Below, piece by piece: positions 35,867 to 44,319 of a DNA stretch of 64,000 nt. Where the stretch lies: contig CAJXRF010000002.1 of the NCBI GenBank assembly GCA_913058575.1, positions 62,001 to 126,000 of the forward strand, given 5' to 3'. Below the pieces are notes generated by a model. It saw only the letters and a program-made list of their open reading frames with translations. It was not told where the DNA came from and did not search any database. The position numbers and the translations under genes are program-made. Numbering within the stretch: position 1 is the first letter of the stretch; every line of letters begins with the position of its first letter. Source of the stretch: an uncultured Bermanella sp. Its GTDB lineage: Bacteria > Pseudomonadota > Gammaproteobacteria > Pseudomonadales > Oceanobacteraceae.

Positions 35867-36193
35867 TTAGGCTTCGTCTGGAACCGCTGCGTCGATCAAT
35901 TCTTTTAGCTCACCGTTTTCAGCCATTTCAGTGATGATATCGCAGCCACCTACTAGCTCACCATTCACCCACAACTGCGGAAAAGTTGGCCAGTTAGCAT
36001 ACGCAGGAAGGTTGGCACGAATTTCAGGGTTAGACAGAATATCAACGTAAGCAAAGCGCTTACCCACTTCCATTAACGCCTGTACGGTACGCGCTGAGAA
36101 ACCACACTGTGGCTGGTTAGGGTTGCCTTTCATGTATAGCAATACAGTGTTGGCTTCAATTTGTTGTTTAATTTGTTCAATCACTTCAGACAT
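35867..36193 (-). CDS. grxD: Monothiol glutaredoxin 4 (GrxD)
   Basis: This 108-aa monothiol glutaredoxin takes part in iron-sulfur cluster storage and transfer. The defining active site CGFS appears in MKGNPNQPQCGFSARTVQAL. WPTFPQLWVNGELVGGCDI gives the cis-proline and glutathione-binding part. The ATG at 36193 yields the normal family start MSEVIEQIKQQIEAN. The frame is open 42 nt upstream without support. It stands alone between the OmpA-fusion gene and the TonB-dependent receptor. Confidence 0.95.
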   Translation of the reverse strand: MSEVIEQIKQQIEANTVLLYMKGNPNQPQCGFSARTVQALMEVGKRFAYVDILSNPEIRANLPAYANWPTFPQLWVNGELVGGCDIITEMAENGELKELIDAAVPDEA

Positions 36194-36321
36194 ATTGTGC
36201 TCACGGTTATATTGTAAATAGCAATTTCGTGCCATTTTAACGAATAACCTAGTGTTATGCTAGGTTTTGGATACAGGCCCTGTTAAGAGCCTGATATACG
36301 TCAACTGATGTGCCTAAAGAG

Positions 36322-38556
36322 TTAAAACTGATATTTGGCGCCAATATTGATCGAGCGAGGCTTACCAGGCCGGAAACCATAAGGCTTAGCCGATACTACG
36401 TACTCGTTACCCAAGGCATTATCCAAGGTGCCATAGAGCTTCAAGCTTGGGTGTATTTGATAATTGGCCGATAAATCGATAACGGTATAAGTATCTATTC
36501 GATCTTGCGAAGCTATGTTGCCCTGCCCTGGAACATTGCGCATTTCACTTTGGTACAAGGCCGAGGCGTTGGCCGCCCATTTTCCCTTGGCCACCCCTAA
36601 TTGGAGGTTGAGCCTATGTTCTGGTAGGTAGCCTATTTCATAGCCTTCTTTAATATCTAAGCCAGCTTCACCAAACGCACCGCTTTCATCTGTGAAATCT
36701 TCGCCAAATTCACCATGGCTAAAGGTGTAGGTAACACTCATGGGCAATTCAAAGGCCTGCCATTCAATTTCATCTTTCCAGCTAGCCTCAACACCATAAA
36801 CCAGCGCACTGCCGGCATTAATTTGCTCTCCGGCCGTCGCGCCATCACAACTATTCGCCACACTGCAAGTACCGCTAAACTGGCTATAATCGTTTACAAA
36901 AGCAATCACTTCAGTCTGCCCAAAACCAGAATAGCGAGCACCAAACTCATAGTTGGTACTCTCCTCTGGCTCAATATCTCCGCTTCCATTAGGCGTGGCA
37001 GCCGTAAAACCTTTATAGATCCCCGCTAACAGTCCTAAACTTGGCGTGATTTGCGAATACACCCCAGCCCCTGGCAAAGTAATAGATTGGCTTAATTCTT
37101 CTTTTTGAGTCTGCACTCCGGTGAAGTTACCAAAAGTCGTTTTGGTAGACTCTATGGTTTCATGGCGCACGCCTAGTGTTAGTGTGGTGTTATCTAAGGT
37201 AATTTCATCCTGAATGTACAAAGCCAAAGCCTGTGCCTCATCTTTATTTTCGACTGTGGTTACAAAGCTCCCATCAACCGCTATTAACTCTCCGCCTACC
37301 TGCATCGCATAATTCTGCTCGGTATGATGACGCTCAACTTCATCCTGATGATACCTAACGCCTACTTCTAAGTTATGCGTTAAGCCCACAAAGAATTGTT
37401 CGCTATTAATTCGAGTTTGCAGCCCTTGTGAAATAAATTTTCGGCCGTTATTTCCAATTTGTAGCTCAGTGGCACTGTCACTAGCAGCGCTTCCTGTAAG
37501 CACATTGTAATAAGCGTCATAAGTACTAGGGTCAGCGAGAACATCTTGCAAGGTCACACCAGAATTAAAAGCATTAACCTTAAACCAGTCACGATCAAAA
37601 TCATTTCGATAAACATCTGATGTTACCGTCATATCGTTCAATTCCATTGAATGAGTGAATTGGAATTGCAGATGTTGCCATTCACTTTTATCTAATTGAG
37701 AAGCCGAGTAACGTCGATTAGGGTCACTATTAAAATCATCTTCCGTTAGCCCTAAATACGTTTCATCTGATTCTTCATCGGCATAACCTAATTTTAATAA
37801 AAATGAGTGGCTCACTTCACCAAACACTTGCCAGCTGGTTTTCAGGTTTACGTCATTGCGTACAAAACCCGTGTCGCCACCTCCATCTAAATCTTTAAAG
37901 CCATCCGCGCTGACCCTTAGCCCTTCTATTACATAAGCGGCATCACCCACCTGCTCGCCATAATAGGCGTTATAACGCTGAAAATTATCGCTGCCGTATT
38001 GAACGTCTAACTCCCCTTGCGGTGCATAAGGCATGGCTCGGCTCACCATATTAATGGCACCACCCACCGTCGCTGGACCATATTGAATCGTGGACGGTCC
38101 TTTAAATACTTCTACGGCACTCATGCGGGAAATATTGGGAAAGTAATACGCGGCTGGCGCTGAATAAGGTGCCGGCCCTGATAAAATCCCATCTTCCATT
38201 ATGGTAATTTTTTTACTGCGCTCAGGAGATGTGCCTCGTAAACCTATATTAGGACGCAAGCCATAGCCGTCTTCTTCTTGAATATTAACGCCCGGCACAG
38301 CGTTCAGCACTCGGTTAATGTCGGTGTATTCGAATTTATCCAAAGCCACCTCATCAATTAATGTGGCAGAACCAGGTTTTAGTAAAACCTCATCTTGCCC
38401 ACCGGTAATAAAAACTTGTTCAAGGGTGACACCCTCATTAGAGACTACTTCAGAGGTGGTTTGCCCATAAACTGAAAAAGGCAGAACAAGAGAAATGGAT
38501 ACCGCTAACCATTTAGGCAGAGGATCAAAAAACGAAATCGGTGCGAAATTAAACAC
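36322..38556 (-). CDS. TonB-dependent outer-membrane receptor (FecA-like family)
   Basis: This 744-aa receptor has an N-terminal signal segment (LAVSISLVLPFSVYGQ), a likely TonB-interacting stretch (TLEQVFITGGQ) and a plug domain (about 55-170). The plug has INRVLNAVPGVNIQEEDGYGLRPNIGLRG and VEVFKGPSTIQYGPATVGGAIN. A beta-barrel follows, ending in aromatic KYQF. It most resembles iron or ferric-dicitrate receptors. It lies downstream of a di-haem peroxidase lipoprotein and across a Fur-boxed promoter from imelysin genes, which points to iron uptake. The substrate is not determined. A hairpin with a T-rich tail sits between it and the peroxidase gene. Confidence 0.9.
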   Translation of the reverse strand: MFNFAPISFFDPLPKWLAVSISLVLPFSVYGQTTSEVVSNEGVTLEQVFITGGQDEVLLKPGSATLIDEVALDKFEYTDINRVLNAVPGVNIQEEDGYGLRPNIGLRGTSPERSKKITIMEDGILSGPAPYSAPAAYYFPNISRMSAVEVFKGPSTIQYGPATVGGAINMVSRAMPYAPQGELDVQYGSDNFQRYNAYYGEQVGDAAYVIEGLRVSADGFKDLDGGGDTGFVRNDVNLKTSWQVFGEVSHSFLLKLGYADEESDETYLGLTEDDFNSDPNRRYSASQLDKSEWQHLQFQFTHSMELNDMTVTSDVYRNDFDRDWFKVNAFNSGVTLQDVLADPSTYDAYYNVLTGSAASDSATELQIGNNGRKFISQGLQTRINSEQFFVGLTHNLEVGVRYHQDEVERHHTEQNYAMQVGGELIAVDGSFVTTVENKDEAQALALYIQDEITLDNTTLTLGVRHETIESTKTTFGNFTGVQTQKEELSQSITLPGAGVYSQITPSLGLLAGIYKGFTAATPNGSGDIEPEESTNYEFGARYSGFGQTEVIAFVNDYSQFSGTCSVANSCDGATAGEQINAGSALVYGVEASWKDEIEWQAFELPMSVTYTFSHGEFGEDFTDESGAFGEAGLDIKEGYEIGYLPEHRLNLQLGVAKGKWAANASALYQSEMRNVPGQGNIASQDRIDTYTVIDLSANYQIHPSLKLYGTLDNALGNEYVVSAKPYGFRPGKPRSINIGAKYQF

Positions 38557-38607
38557 TGCATGGCTCCGGTAATTCTATGAAATGATGACAAAACAGAAAA
38601 ATTAAAA

Positions 38608-38626
38608 CGCGCAATTATTCTGCGCG
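38608..38626 (-). terminator. Possible attenuating hairpin before the receptor gene
   Basis: On the minus strand CGCGCA - 7-nt loop - TGCGCG is followed by TTTTAATTTTT. It sits between the peroxidase stop and the receptor start, so it may reduce read-through and set the receptor/peroxidase ratio. Confidence 0.5.
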
Positions 38627-38636
38627 CACTCTATTT

Positions 38637-39881
38637 TTAAATACCGCAAGATTCAACTTTTTCTTGATCAAGTAAATGTTCATATCGAGCATCCGTTAAA
38701 GTCATCAAGAAACAAACTAGGGCTTGGACTTCACTCTCATCTAAAGTTATATGATTAGCCCCCAGTAATTCTGTCTCGATATTTTCATCAATTTCAGGCA
38801 CCTGCCAAGCAAGTTGTGTTTCTGGGTTTACGCTGGAGTCTGGCATGTCATTGGCTCGCAATTTAGCGTGCTCATAAAACTCAATAACGGTTTCCAATTC
38901 GTTAAATACACCGTTATGCATATAAGGCGCTGTCACAGCGACATTGCGTAATGTTGGCACTTTAAATTTTCCCTTTTCAGAATCATCTACCACCAACGGA
39001 TTTTGCAATAGCCCAGTATCTAATTGGTCAACACCATTAATTGCACGAAGCGCTGTATTTTCAGGCACACCGATATTATGAAACTCAAAGCTGGTAAATA
39101 GCTCTGTCTTAGATGAATCTGCTTCTAGCTGATGGCAAGACGCACAGGTTAAATCAGAAGAGAAAAAACGTGTTTTTCCAATGCTGGCTTTGCTAATGAT
39201 TGAGTATTCGTAATCACCTGTTAGTGAAAGGTCATACTTTGAATCGAATGGTGATAATTCAGCTGTTTTTTCAAACTCCCCAATACTTTCACTCATTGCC
39301 TCGTAGGCATTTTCAGTATCGTTAAAAATATCGGAGCCATAGATCAATTCAAACGCCGCAACATAATCATTATTTTCTTTAAGACGATCAACCACACTGG
39401 ATTTGTCTGGCATGCCCATTTCTAAAGGGTTGGTTGGCGGCCCACCGGCCTGTCCGGCTAAGCTTGATTCCCTGCCATCCCAGAATTGCCCACCCAAAAA
39501 CCCTTCATATGCGCCGATACCATTTTGTCTCTGCCTTATTACTCGTTCACGGGTACCCTCATGAAATTCCGGACTAAACGCCGCATATGCTGCCGTTGGT
39601 GCATTTCTATCACCAATAGATGATCCGTTATCTCCTAAAGATGCTGCGGAAGTTTGACCCGCAATACTCGCATCATTTGTTCTGTCATCTACAAAGCCTT
39701 GATCAGGGTTATGGCAGGTAGCACAAGACTGACTTCGATTAAAAGATAAATTAACATCAGAGAACAAAGCCTCCCCTAAGCTTGGCTTAGTTTCAAACTT
39801 AACCCCATCTGAAGAGCCACTTCCGCAACCGACCAATAGAGTGGTTAATGCTAAACCAATCAAAACTTTTTTAACTGCCAT
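38637..39881 (-). CDS. Di-haem cytochrome c peroxidase / MauG-type lipoprotein
   Basis: This 414-aa lipoprotein (lipobox LVGC, Cys 19) has two haem c sites: C53-A-T-C-H57 and C246-A-S-C-H250. The family of bacterial cytochrome c peroxidases and MauG uses two haems for peroxide reduction or protein oxidation in the periplasm. FWDGRESSLAGQAGGPPTNPLEMGM and FKVPTLRNVAVTAPYMHNGVF are family blocks. Here it is anchored to a membrane and faces a Fur-boxed divergent promoter, upstream of the TonB receptor. A role in handling periplasmic iron is inferred from context rather than shown. Confidence 0.9.
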   Translation of the reverse strand: MAVKKVLIGLALTTLLVGCGSGSSDGVKFETKPSLGEALFSDVNLSFNRSQSCATCHNPDQGFVDDRTNDASIAGQTSAASLGDNGSSIGDRNAPTAAYAAFSPEFHEGTRERVIRQRQNGIGAYEGFLGGQFWDGRESSLAGQAGGPPTNPLEMGMPDKSSVVDRLKENNDYVAAFELIYGSDIFNDTENAYEAMSESIGEFEKTAELSPFDSKYDLSLTGDYEYSIISKASIGKTRFFSSDLTCASCHQLEADSSKTELFTSFEFHNIGVPENTALRAINGVDQLDTGLLQNPLVVDDSEKGKFKVPTLRNVAVTAPYMHNGVFNELETVIEFYEHAKLRANDMPDSSVNPETQLAWQVPEIDENIETELLGANHITLDESEVQALVCFLMTLTDARYEHLLDQEKVESCGI

Positions 39882-39943
39882 ACTTCATGCCATCAAAATT
39901 ACGCCAAAATGCTGAGGCAATACTACTACAGTTTGTCAGGGTT

Positions 39944-39964
39944 TAAAATGAGAATAATTCACAA
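39944..39964. promoter_or_regulatory. Possible second, weaker Fur site
   Basis: The stretch around ATGAGAATAATTC resembles Fur-box parts but matches the 19-bp consensus poorly in any register. It lies close to the better site in the same divergent promoter region. Confidence 0.35.
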
Positions 39965-39978
39965 TACAATTCATGGTT

Positions 39979-39997
39979 GCCAATCATTATCATTTGC
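39979..39997. promoter_or_regulatory. Fur box in the divergent iron-region promoter
   Basis: Read on the minus strand, GCAAATGATAATGATTGGC matches the 19-bp Fur consensus GATAATGATAATCATTATC at 14 of 19 positions. It lies between the divergent peroxidase (start 39881) and imelysin (start 40094) genes, so both operons are probably repressed by Fur in iron-rich cells. Confidence 0.75.
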
Positions 39998-40093
39998 AAT
40001 ACCATCCTCAGCCATAATTCGTAGCGCAGAAACACTTCAGCCCAAACTCTAGTGGCCCTGCCTTTAAAACCTGATTTATTTAAGGAAATTTTC

Positions 40094-41590
40094 ATGAAAA
40101 TGCTTAAATTAGCTGCCTTTGTTGCAAGCGCCTCCATGTTAATGGCTTGCGGTAGCAGCAGTGACAACGACGAAACACCGTACGTGGCGCCTGATATCAA
40201 CATGGAAAAAGCCGCCATGGTTTTAGAAACCAATGCTGATATTGCTTACGCGACTTATTCTGATTCCGTTGCAACTGCAGTCGCTCTAAAGGCAGCATTA
40301 ACTGCTTTTCGCGCTGACCCTTCTCAAGAAAAGCTAGACGCGGCTAAATTGGCTTGGTTAGTTTCACGTGAACCTTATGGTCAAACTGAAGTATATCGTT
40401 TCCGCAACAGCCCAATTGACAGCACAGATTACGAAAGTGAAGACGGCCCTGAAGGCGACATCAATGCCTGGCCTCTTGGTGAAGCATTAATCGATTACGT
40501 AAAAGTCAATGACACAGATTTTGGAACCGGCCAAATTGGTGTTACCGCACACAGCGTTGGCGAAGAAGGTGTATTGCCTGAGAGCATTGATGTCACCAAT
40601 GCTGTTGGAAACAATATTATCGAAACAACTGAAATAGTTATTGATGCAGCGCTATTGGCAAATACAGCCAGTGCCACAGATGAGCACGATGTAATCGCCG
40701 GCTATCACGCCATTGAATTCTTACTTTGGGGCCAAGATTTAAATAATGATGCAGGCGTAACAAACGCCACTGATCGTGATGAAGCGGTTAAAACTGAAGC
40801 GGTTAAAACCGCTGCAGAACCTGTTAATGCATTTGCAAATGGTGGCCAACGGTCTGTAGATGATTTTCAATACACTACCGTTAACGATAACAGTGTGGGT
40901 GATCGTCGCCATCAGTACCTTGAAGTAGCCGTTGATAAATTGATTGCCGATCTAACTCAGGTTCAAGAAGGTTGGAGCTCAGAGATCGAGGATAACTACC
41001 GCAGTCAGTTCGTCACCATTGCCAATGAAGCAGAAGCTAAGCAAAAGTTAACAGAGATTCTGACCGGCATGGGCACTTTATCTGAAGGTGAGTTAGCTGG
41101 AGAGCGCATGCAAATCGCTTTTGTTAATAATTCTCAAGAAGACGAACACTCTTGTTTCTCAGATAACACTCATCGCGATATCTGGTTGGATGCTGAAGGT
41201 GTTTCAAACAGCTATAACGGTGTTTACGCTGGGTACGATAGCGATTTAGATGGCATTGACGATGTGACCACCAACGCTGTAAATGGATACGGAATTGATG
41301 CATACCTTGCTGAAGTAGGCTTGGAATCCTATGCAACTGAAGCTGAAGAAGCGCTGGCCGAAACAGTAGATAACTATGAAGCTATTGATGCTCTAGCCCG
41401 TAATGGCCAACCTTTTGATGTGCTAATTATGAGTGCACCCACTGAAGATAGCGCCATTGGTAAAACTATCATCTCTTTAAATAATCAAGCCCAAGCCATT
41501 CAAGAAATTGCCACAGCCTTAGGTTTAGGTGATGTTGTAGACGATGAAGCTTCAGGCTGTAATACCGCCTCAGCTACTACTGGCTGCTAA
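40094..41590 (+). CDS. Imelysin-family (M75) iron-regulated lipoprotein
   Basis: This 498-aa lipoprotein (lipobox LMAC) is of the imelysin / M75 family, related to IcmP and EfeO-type proteins. The Gly-x-His-x-x-Glu motif is in AGYHAIEFLLWGQD near residue 200. A preceding HSVGEEGVLPES and the N-terminal SREPYGQTEVYRFRNSPID are also family marks. Members are iron-regulated and thought to bind iron or haem-related ligands, and peptidase activity is doubtful for many. AAGGAAAT precedes ATG 40094. It leads the rightward operon behind the Fur box. An imperfect tandem repeat of 15 bp lies near 40781. Confidence 0.88.
   Translation: MKMLKLAAFVASASMLMACGSSSDNDETPYVAPDINMEKAAMVLETNADIAYATYSDSVATAVALKAALTAFRADPSQEKLDAAKLAWLVSREPYGQTEVYRFRNSPIDSTDYESEDGPEGDINAWPLGEALIDYVKVNDTDFGTGQIGVTAHSVGEEGVLPESIDVTNAVGNNIIETTEIVIDAALLANTASATDEHDVIAGYHAIEFLLWGQDLNNDAGVTNATDRDEAVKTEAVKTAAEPVNAFANGGQRSVDDFQYTTVNDNSVGDRRHQYLEVAVDKLIADLTQVQEGWSSEIEDNYRSQFVTIANEAEAKQKLTEILTGMGTLSEGELAGERMQIAFVNNSQEDEHSCFSDNTHRDIWLDAEGVSNSYNGVYAGYDSDLDGIDDVTTNAVNGYGIDAYLAEVGLESYATEAEEALAETVDNYEAIDALARNGQPFDVLIMSAPTEDSAIGKTIISLNNQAQAIQEIATALGLGDVVDDEASGCNTASATTGC
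40781..40810 (+). repeat. Two tandem 15-bp units within the imelysin gene
   Basis: Units at 40781-40795 and 40796-40810 are GAAGCGGTTAAAACT and GAAGCGGTTAAAACC. They encode EAVKT twice and differ by one silent base. Confidence 0.8.
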
Positions 41591-41603
41591 TACAAAACCT
41601 TTT

Positions 41604-43127
41604 ATGACTAAATCAGTTATACAGAAACCGAGCTTTGCTCGGTTTTCTGCCATCTTATCAAGTGCAATTCTGCTGTTGACAGGCTGCGATGCCTCCACGC
41701 CTTCAGAACAAACCAACCCCTACTCCAGCGTTAATTTTCCTGTTTATATTGCAGCCGAAAATAATCCCGGAGGCGATACCACGGTTTCAATTAAACCCTT
41801 TGCCAGCTTTGAATTACCCTCAGCCAACATGGATAGACGACTCAGGCCCGACTTTCATGCAGGTAAAGCCTTGGCGAATCAACCCTGGGTCAAAGCCCCT
41901 ACCATCACCACCGCTCGGGATGGATTAGGACCCATTTACAATGCTCGCACCTGCTTAATGTGCCATATAAAAGGAGGTAAAGGCTTCATACCTGCTGATG
42001 CTAATACTGCACTCATGGGCACACTAGTGCGACTCAGTAAGCCTGGCAAAGTCACTGCTGGAAATGTCAAAGCCGGTGTGAATCCACACCCTGTTTATGG
42101 CGATCAAATTCAAGGGCAATCCATCTCATTGGCCCACCAATTACGCCATTCACAAAAACCAGATACGTTAAAGCATGATGTGGCGCCAGAAGCCTATACC
42201 TATTTAAATTGGGTCGAGCACACCTTCACCTACCCTGATTCTTATCAAGTCAATTTACGCAAACCTGAGTTAGAATTTCGAAACTTGGGTTATGGCGCAA
42301 TAGGTGAAAACACTTTGTTTAGCTTAAGGGTGGCACCGGCCATTGCAGGCATGGGCTTAATAGAGCTCATTGCCCAAAAGGATATTAACGCTTTAAGCGA
42401 TGCAAATGATGCCAACCAAGATGGCATATCAGGGCGAGTGAATTGGGTGTGGGATAACAAATTACAAGCGACGGCACCCGGGCGTTTTGGTTTGAAAAGC
42501 AATAAAGCGACTCTGGATATGACCGTGGCCGGTGCCTTTGCTAATGACGTGGGCATTACCAGCTCATTGTCGCCATCCCAGCCTTGCACAAAAAAACAAG
42601 TCACCTGTCTATCTCAACCCAACGGCAACGACAAAAATGAAGTGGAGCTGTCTGATGAGCTACTGGAGCTGGTTGTGAATTTTAACCGTAACCTTGCACC
42701 TGTTAATCGACGCAACCCTAATAATGACATTGTCATGCAAGGTCGCGAGATATTTTACCAAACAGGATGCCAGCAATGCCATAATCCGCAATTTAAAACG
42801 CTCCCTAGCACGCTTAATCCACACTTAGGTGAACAAATAATTTGGCCTTACAGCGACTTTTTACTGCATGATTTAGGGCCTGATTTAGCCGATAATCGCC
42901 CTGACTTTCAAGCTACTGGCTCTGAATGGCGTACCGCCCCACTATGGGGAGTGGGCATGCTTGAGGCTGTGAATGGCAGCGGTGTTTTACTGCATGACGG
43001 TCGTGCTCGCACCATTGAAGAAGCTATTTTATGGCATGGCGGCGAAGCTCTAAGCGTGAAAAATAAATTTGTTCATTTGCCTAAGCAAAAGCGTGATGCC
43101 TTGGTAAAGTTTGTGAACTCTTTGTAA
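41604..43127 (+). CDS. Di-haem oxidoreductase (DUF1111 family) lipoprotein
   Basis: This 507-aa protein has a lipoprotein signal (AILLLTGC) and two haem c motifs: CLMCHIKGG near residue 115 and CQQCHNPQ near residue 389. It belongs to the DUF1111 (thiol oxidoreductase) family that accompanies imelysins. Typical blocks are PIYNARTCLMCH, LGYGAIGENTLFSLRVAPAIAGMGLIEL and LWGVGMLEAVNGSGVLLHDGRARTIEEAILWHGGEA. It is probably periplasmic. The ATG at 41604 starts 13 nt after the imelysin stop. Redox chemistry linked to iron handling is likely but unproven. Confidence 0.9.
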   Translation: MTKSVIQKPSFARFSAILSSAILLLTGCDASTPSEQTNPYSSVNFPVYIAAENNPGGDTTVSIKPFASFELPSANMDRRLRPDFHAGKALANQPWVKAPTITTARDGLGPIYNARTCLMCHIKGGKGFIPADANTALMGTLVRLSKPGKVTAGNVKAGVNPHPVYGDQIQGQSISLAHQLRHSQKPDTLKHDVAPEAYTYLNWVEHTFTYPDSYQVNLRKPELEFRNLGYGAIGENTLFSLRVAPAIAGMGLIELIAQKDINALSDANDANQDGISGRVNWVWDNKLQATAPGRFGLKSNKATLDMTVAGAFANDVGITSSLSPSQPCTKKQVTCLSQPNGNDKNEVELSDELLELVVNFNRNLAPVNRRNPNNDIVMQGREIFYQTGCQQCHNPQFKTLPSTLNPHLGEQIIWPYSDFLLHDLGPDLADNRPDFQATGSEWRTAPLWGVGMLEAVNGSGVLLHDGRARTIEEAILWHGGEALSVKNKFVHLPKQKRDALVKFVNSL

Positions 43128-43142
43128 AGTAATCCATATAAA

Positions 43143-44300
43143 ATGACCAACACCACAATCACCTCCCTATCCCGCAGGAAACTATTAAAAACCCTAGCCG
43201 TGCTAGGGGTTTCTTTACCGGCTGCCAATGCCTTGCTGAGCTTAAACAAGCAAGAATTTGGCGACACAAAAGAGCGGTGGCTGTCGGCGCAAGGTCGTCA
43301 TAAAGAACAATTCAGCCTGGGCATGATTAATCCCTATCAAGACCAGACTGAATTGGCATTGTCAAACTTTAGGGGTCATGGCCTTTGTCAAAACCCTCAT
43401 AAAAAAGAACAAGTAGCGATGCTCGCCCGACGTCCAGGATTGCAAGGCATCGTCATAGATTTACAAACGGGAAATCCTACCCACGTTTTTCAATGCAGCG
43501 AAGATCACCACATGCAGGGCCATGCTTGTTTTAGCCATGATGGCCAGTATTTATTCAGCAGTGAATCAAATTATAAAACTGGCCAAGGAAAAATTATCGT
43601 AAGGGAAACCCAAAACTTCAAACAAGTTCATGAATTTTCCAGTCACGGCATTGGGCCCCATGAATTGTTAATGATGCCTAATAGTGACCAGCTGGTTATT
43701 GCTAACGGCGGGTTACTGACTCACCCAGATTCCGGCAGAAAAGTGCTTAATTATGCCAACATGCATTCCAGCCTAACTTATATCAATAGCCAAAATGGTG
43801 AATTGCTTGATCAACAAACATTGACTGAAACTAAAGCCAGTATTCGCCATTTAGATGTAAGCGGTGACGGCATAGTGGCGGTGGCATTGCAGGTGCAGCG
43901 GGATGCCTTAAAGCACAATAAGCCTATTGAACTGGCAGCATTGCATAAGCCTGGGCAGCCACTTAAAACTTTAACTGCCCCCACTAGCTTACTGTTAAAG
44001 CTCAGTGACTACATGGGCAGTGTGAAAATTAATTCACCACACAAAGTGGCGGCCTTTACCAGCCCCCGTGGCAATCTGGCCATGTTCTGGAATATTGATG
44101 ACGGTTCATTTAAAAATCACCATGGATTTCATGACGTTTGCGGTTTAGCCGTCAGTCAGGATAAAAATTATTTTGTACTCTCCAATTCTGCAGGTAAAAT
44201 CCGTCGCATTCACGCCAACACATTAAAAGAAGACCCAACGATGCGCTTAAGTTTTCCCAACAACAGCTGGGATAATCATATGCTGTCAGTATCTTCTTAA
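43143..44300 (+). CDS. DUF1513 Tat-exported protein
   Basis: This 385-aa protein has a Tat signal (SLSRRKLLKTLAVLGVSLPAANALL) and a beta-propeller-like body of the DUF1513 family. HDVCGLAVSQD, HASPR-like tracts (GHACFSHDGQYLFSSES, HGIGPHELLMMPN) and INSPHKVAAFTSPRGNLA are visible. Tat export suggests it folds in the cytoplasm, possibly with a cofactor. DUF1513 genes accompany imelysin and DUF1111 genes in iron-regulated clusters of pseudomonads. Its activity is unknown. It starts 15 nt after the di-haem gene. Confidence 0.85.
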   Translation: MTNTTITSLSRRKLLKTLAVLGVSLPAANALLSLNKQEFGDTKERWLSAQGRHKEQFSLGMINPYQDQTELALSNFRGHGLCQNPHKKEQVAMLARRPGLQGIVIDLQTGNPTHVFQCSEDHHMQGHACFSHDGQYLFSSESNYKTGQGKIIVRETQNFKQVHEFSSHGIGPHELLMMPNSDQLVIANGGLLTHPDSGRKVLNYANMHSSLTYINSQNGELLDQQTLTETKASIRHLDVSGDGIVAVALQVQRDALKHNKPIELAALHKPGQPLKTLTAPTSLLLKLSDYMGSVKINSPHKVAAFTSPRGNLAMFWNIDDGSFKNHHGFHDVCGLAVSQDKNYFVLSNSAGKIRRIHANTLKEDPTMRLSFPNNSWDNHMLSVSS

Positions 44301-44319
44301 TTCAGGTTTCGTTGTATTT

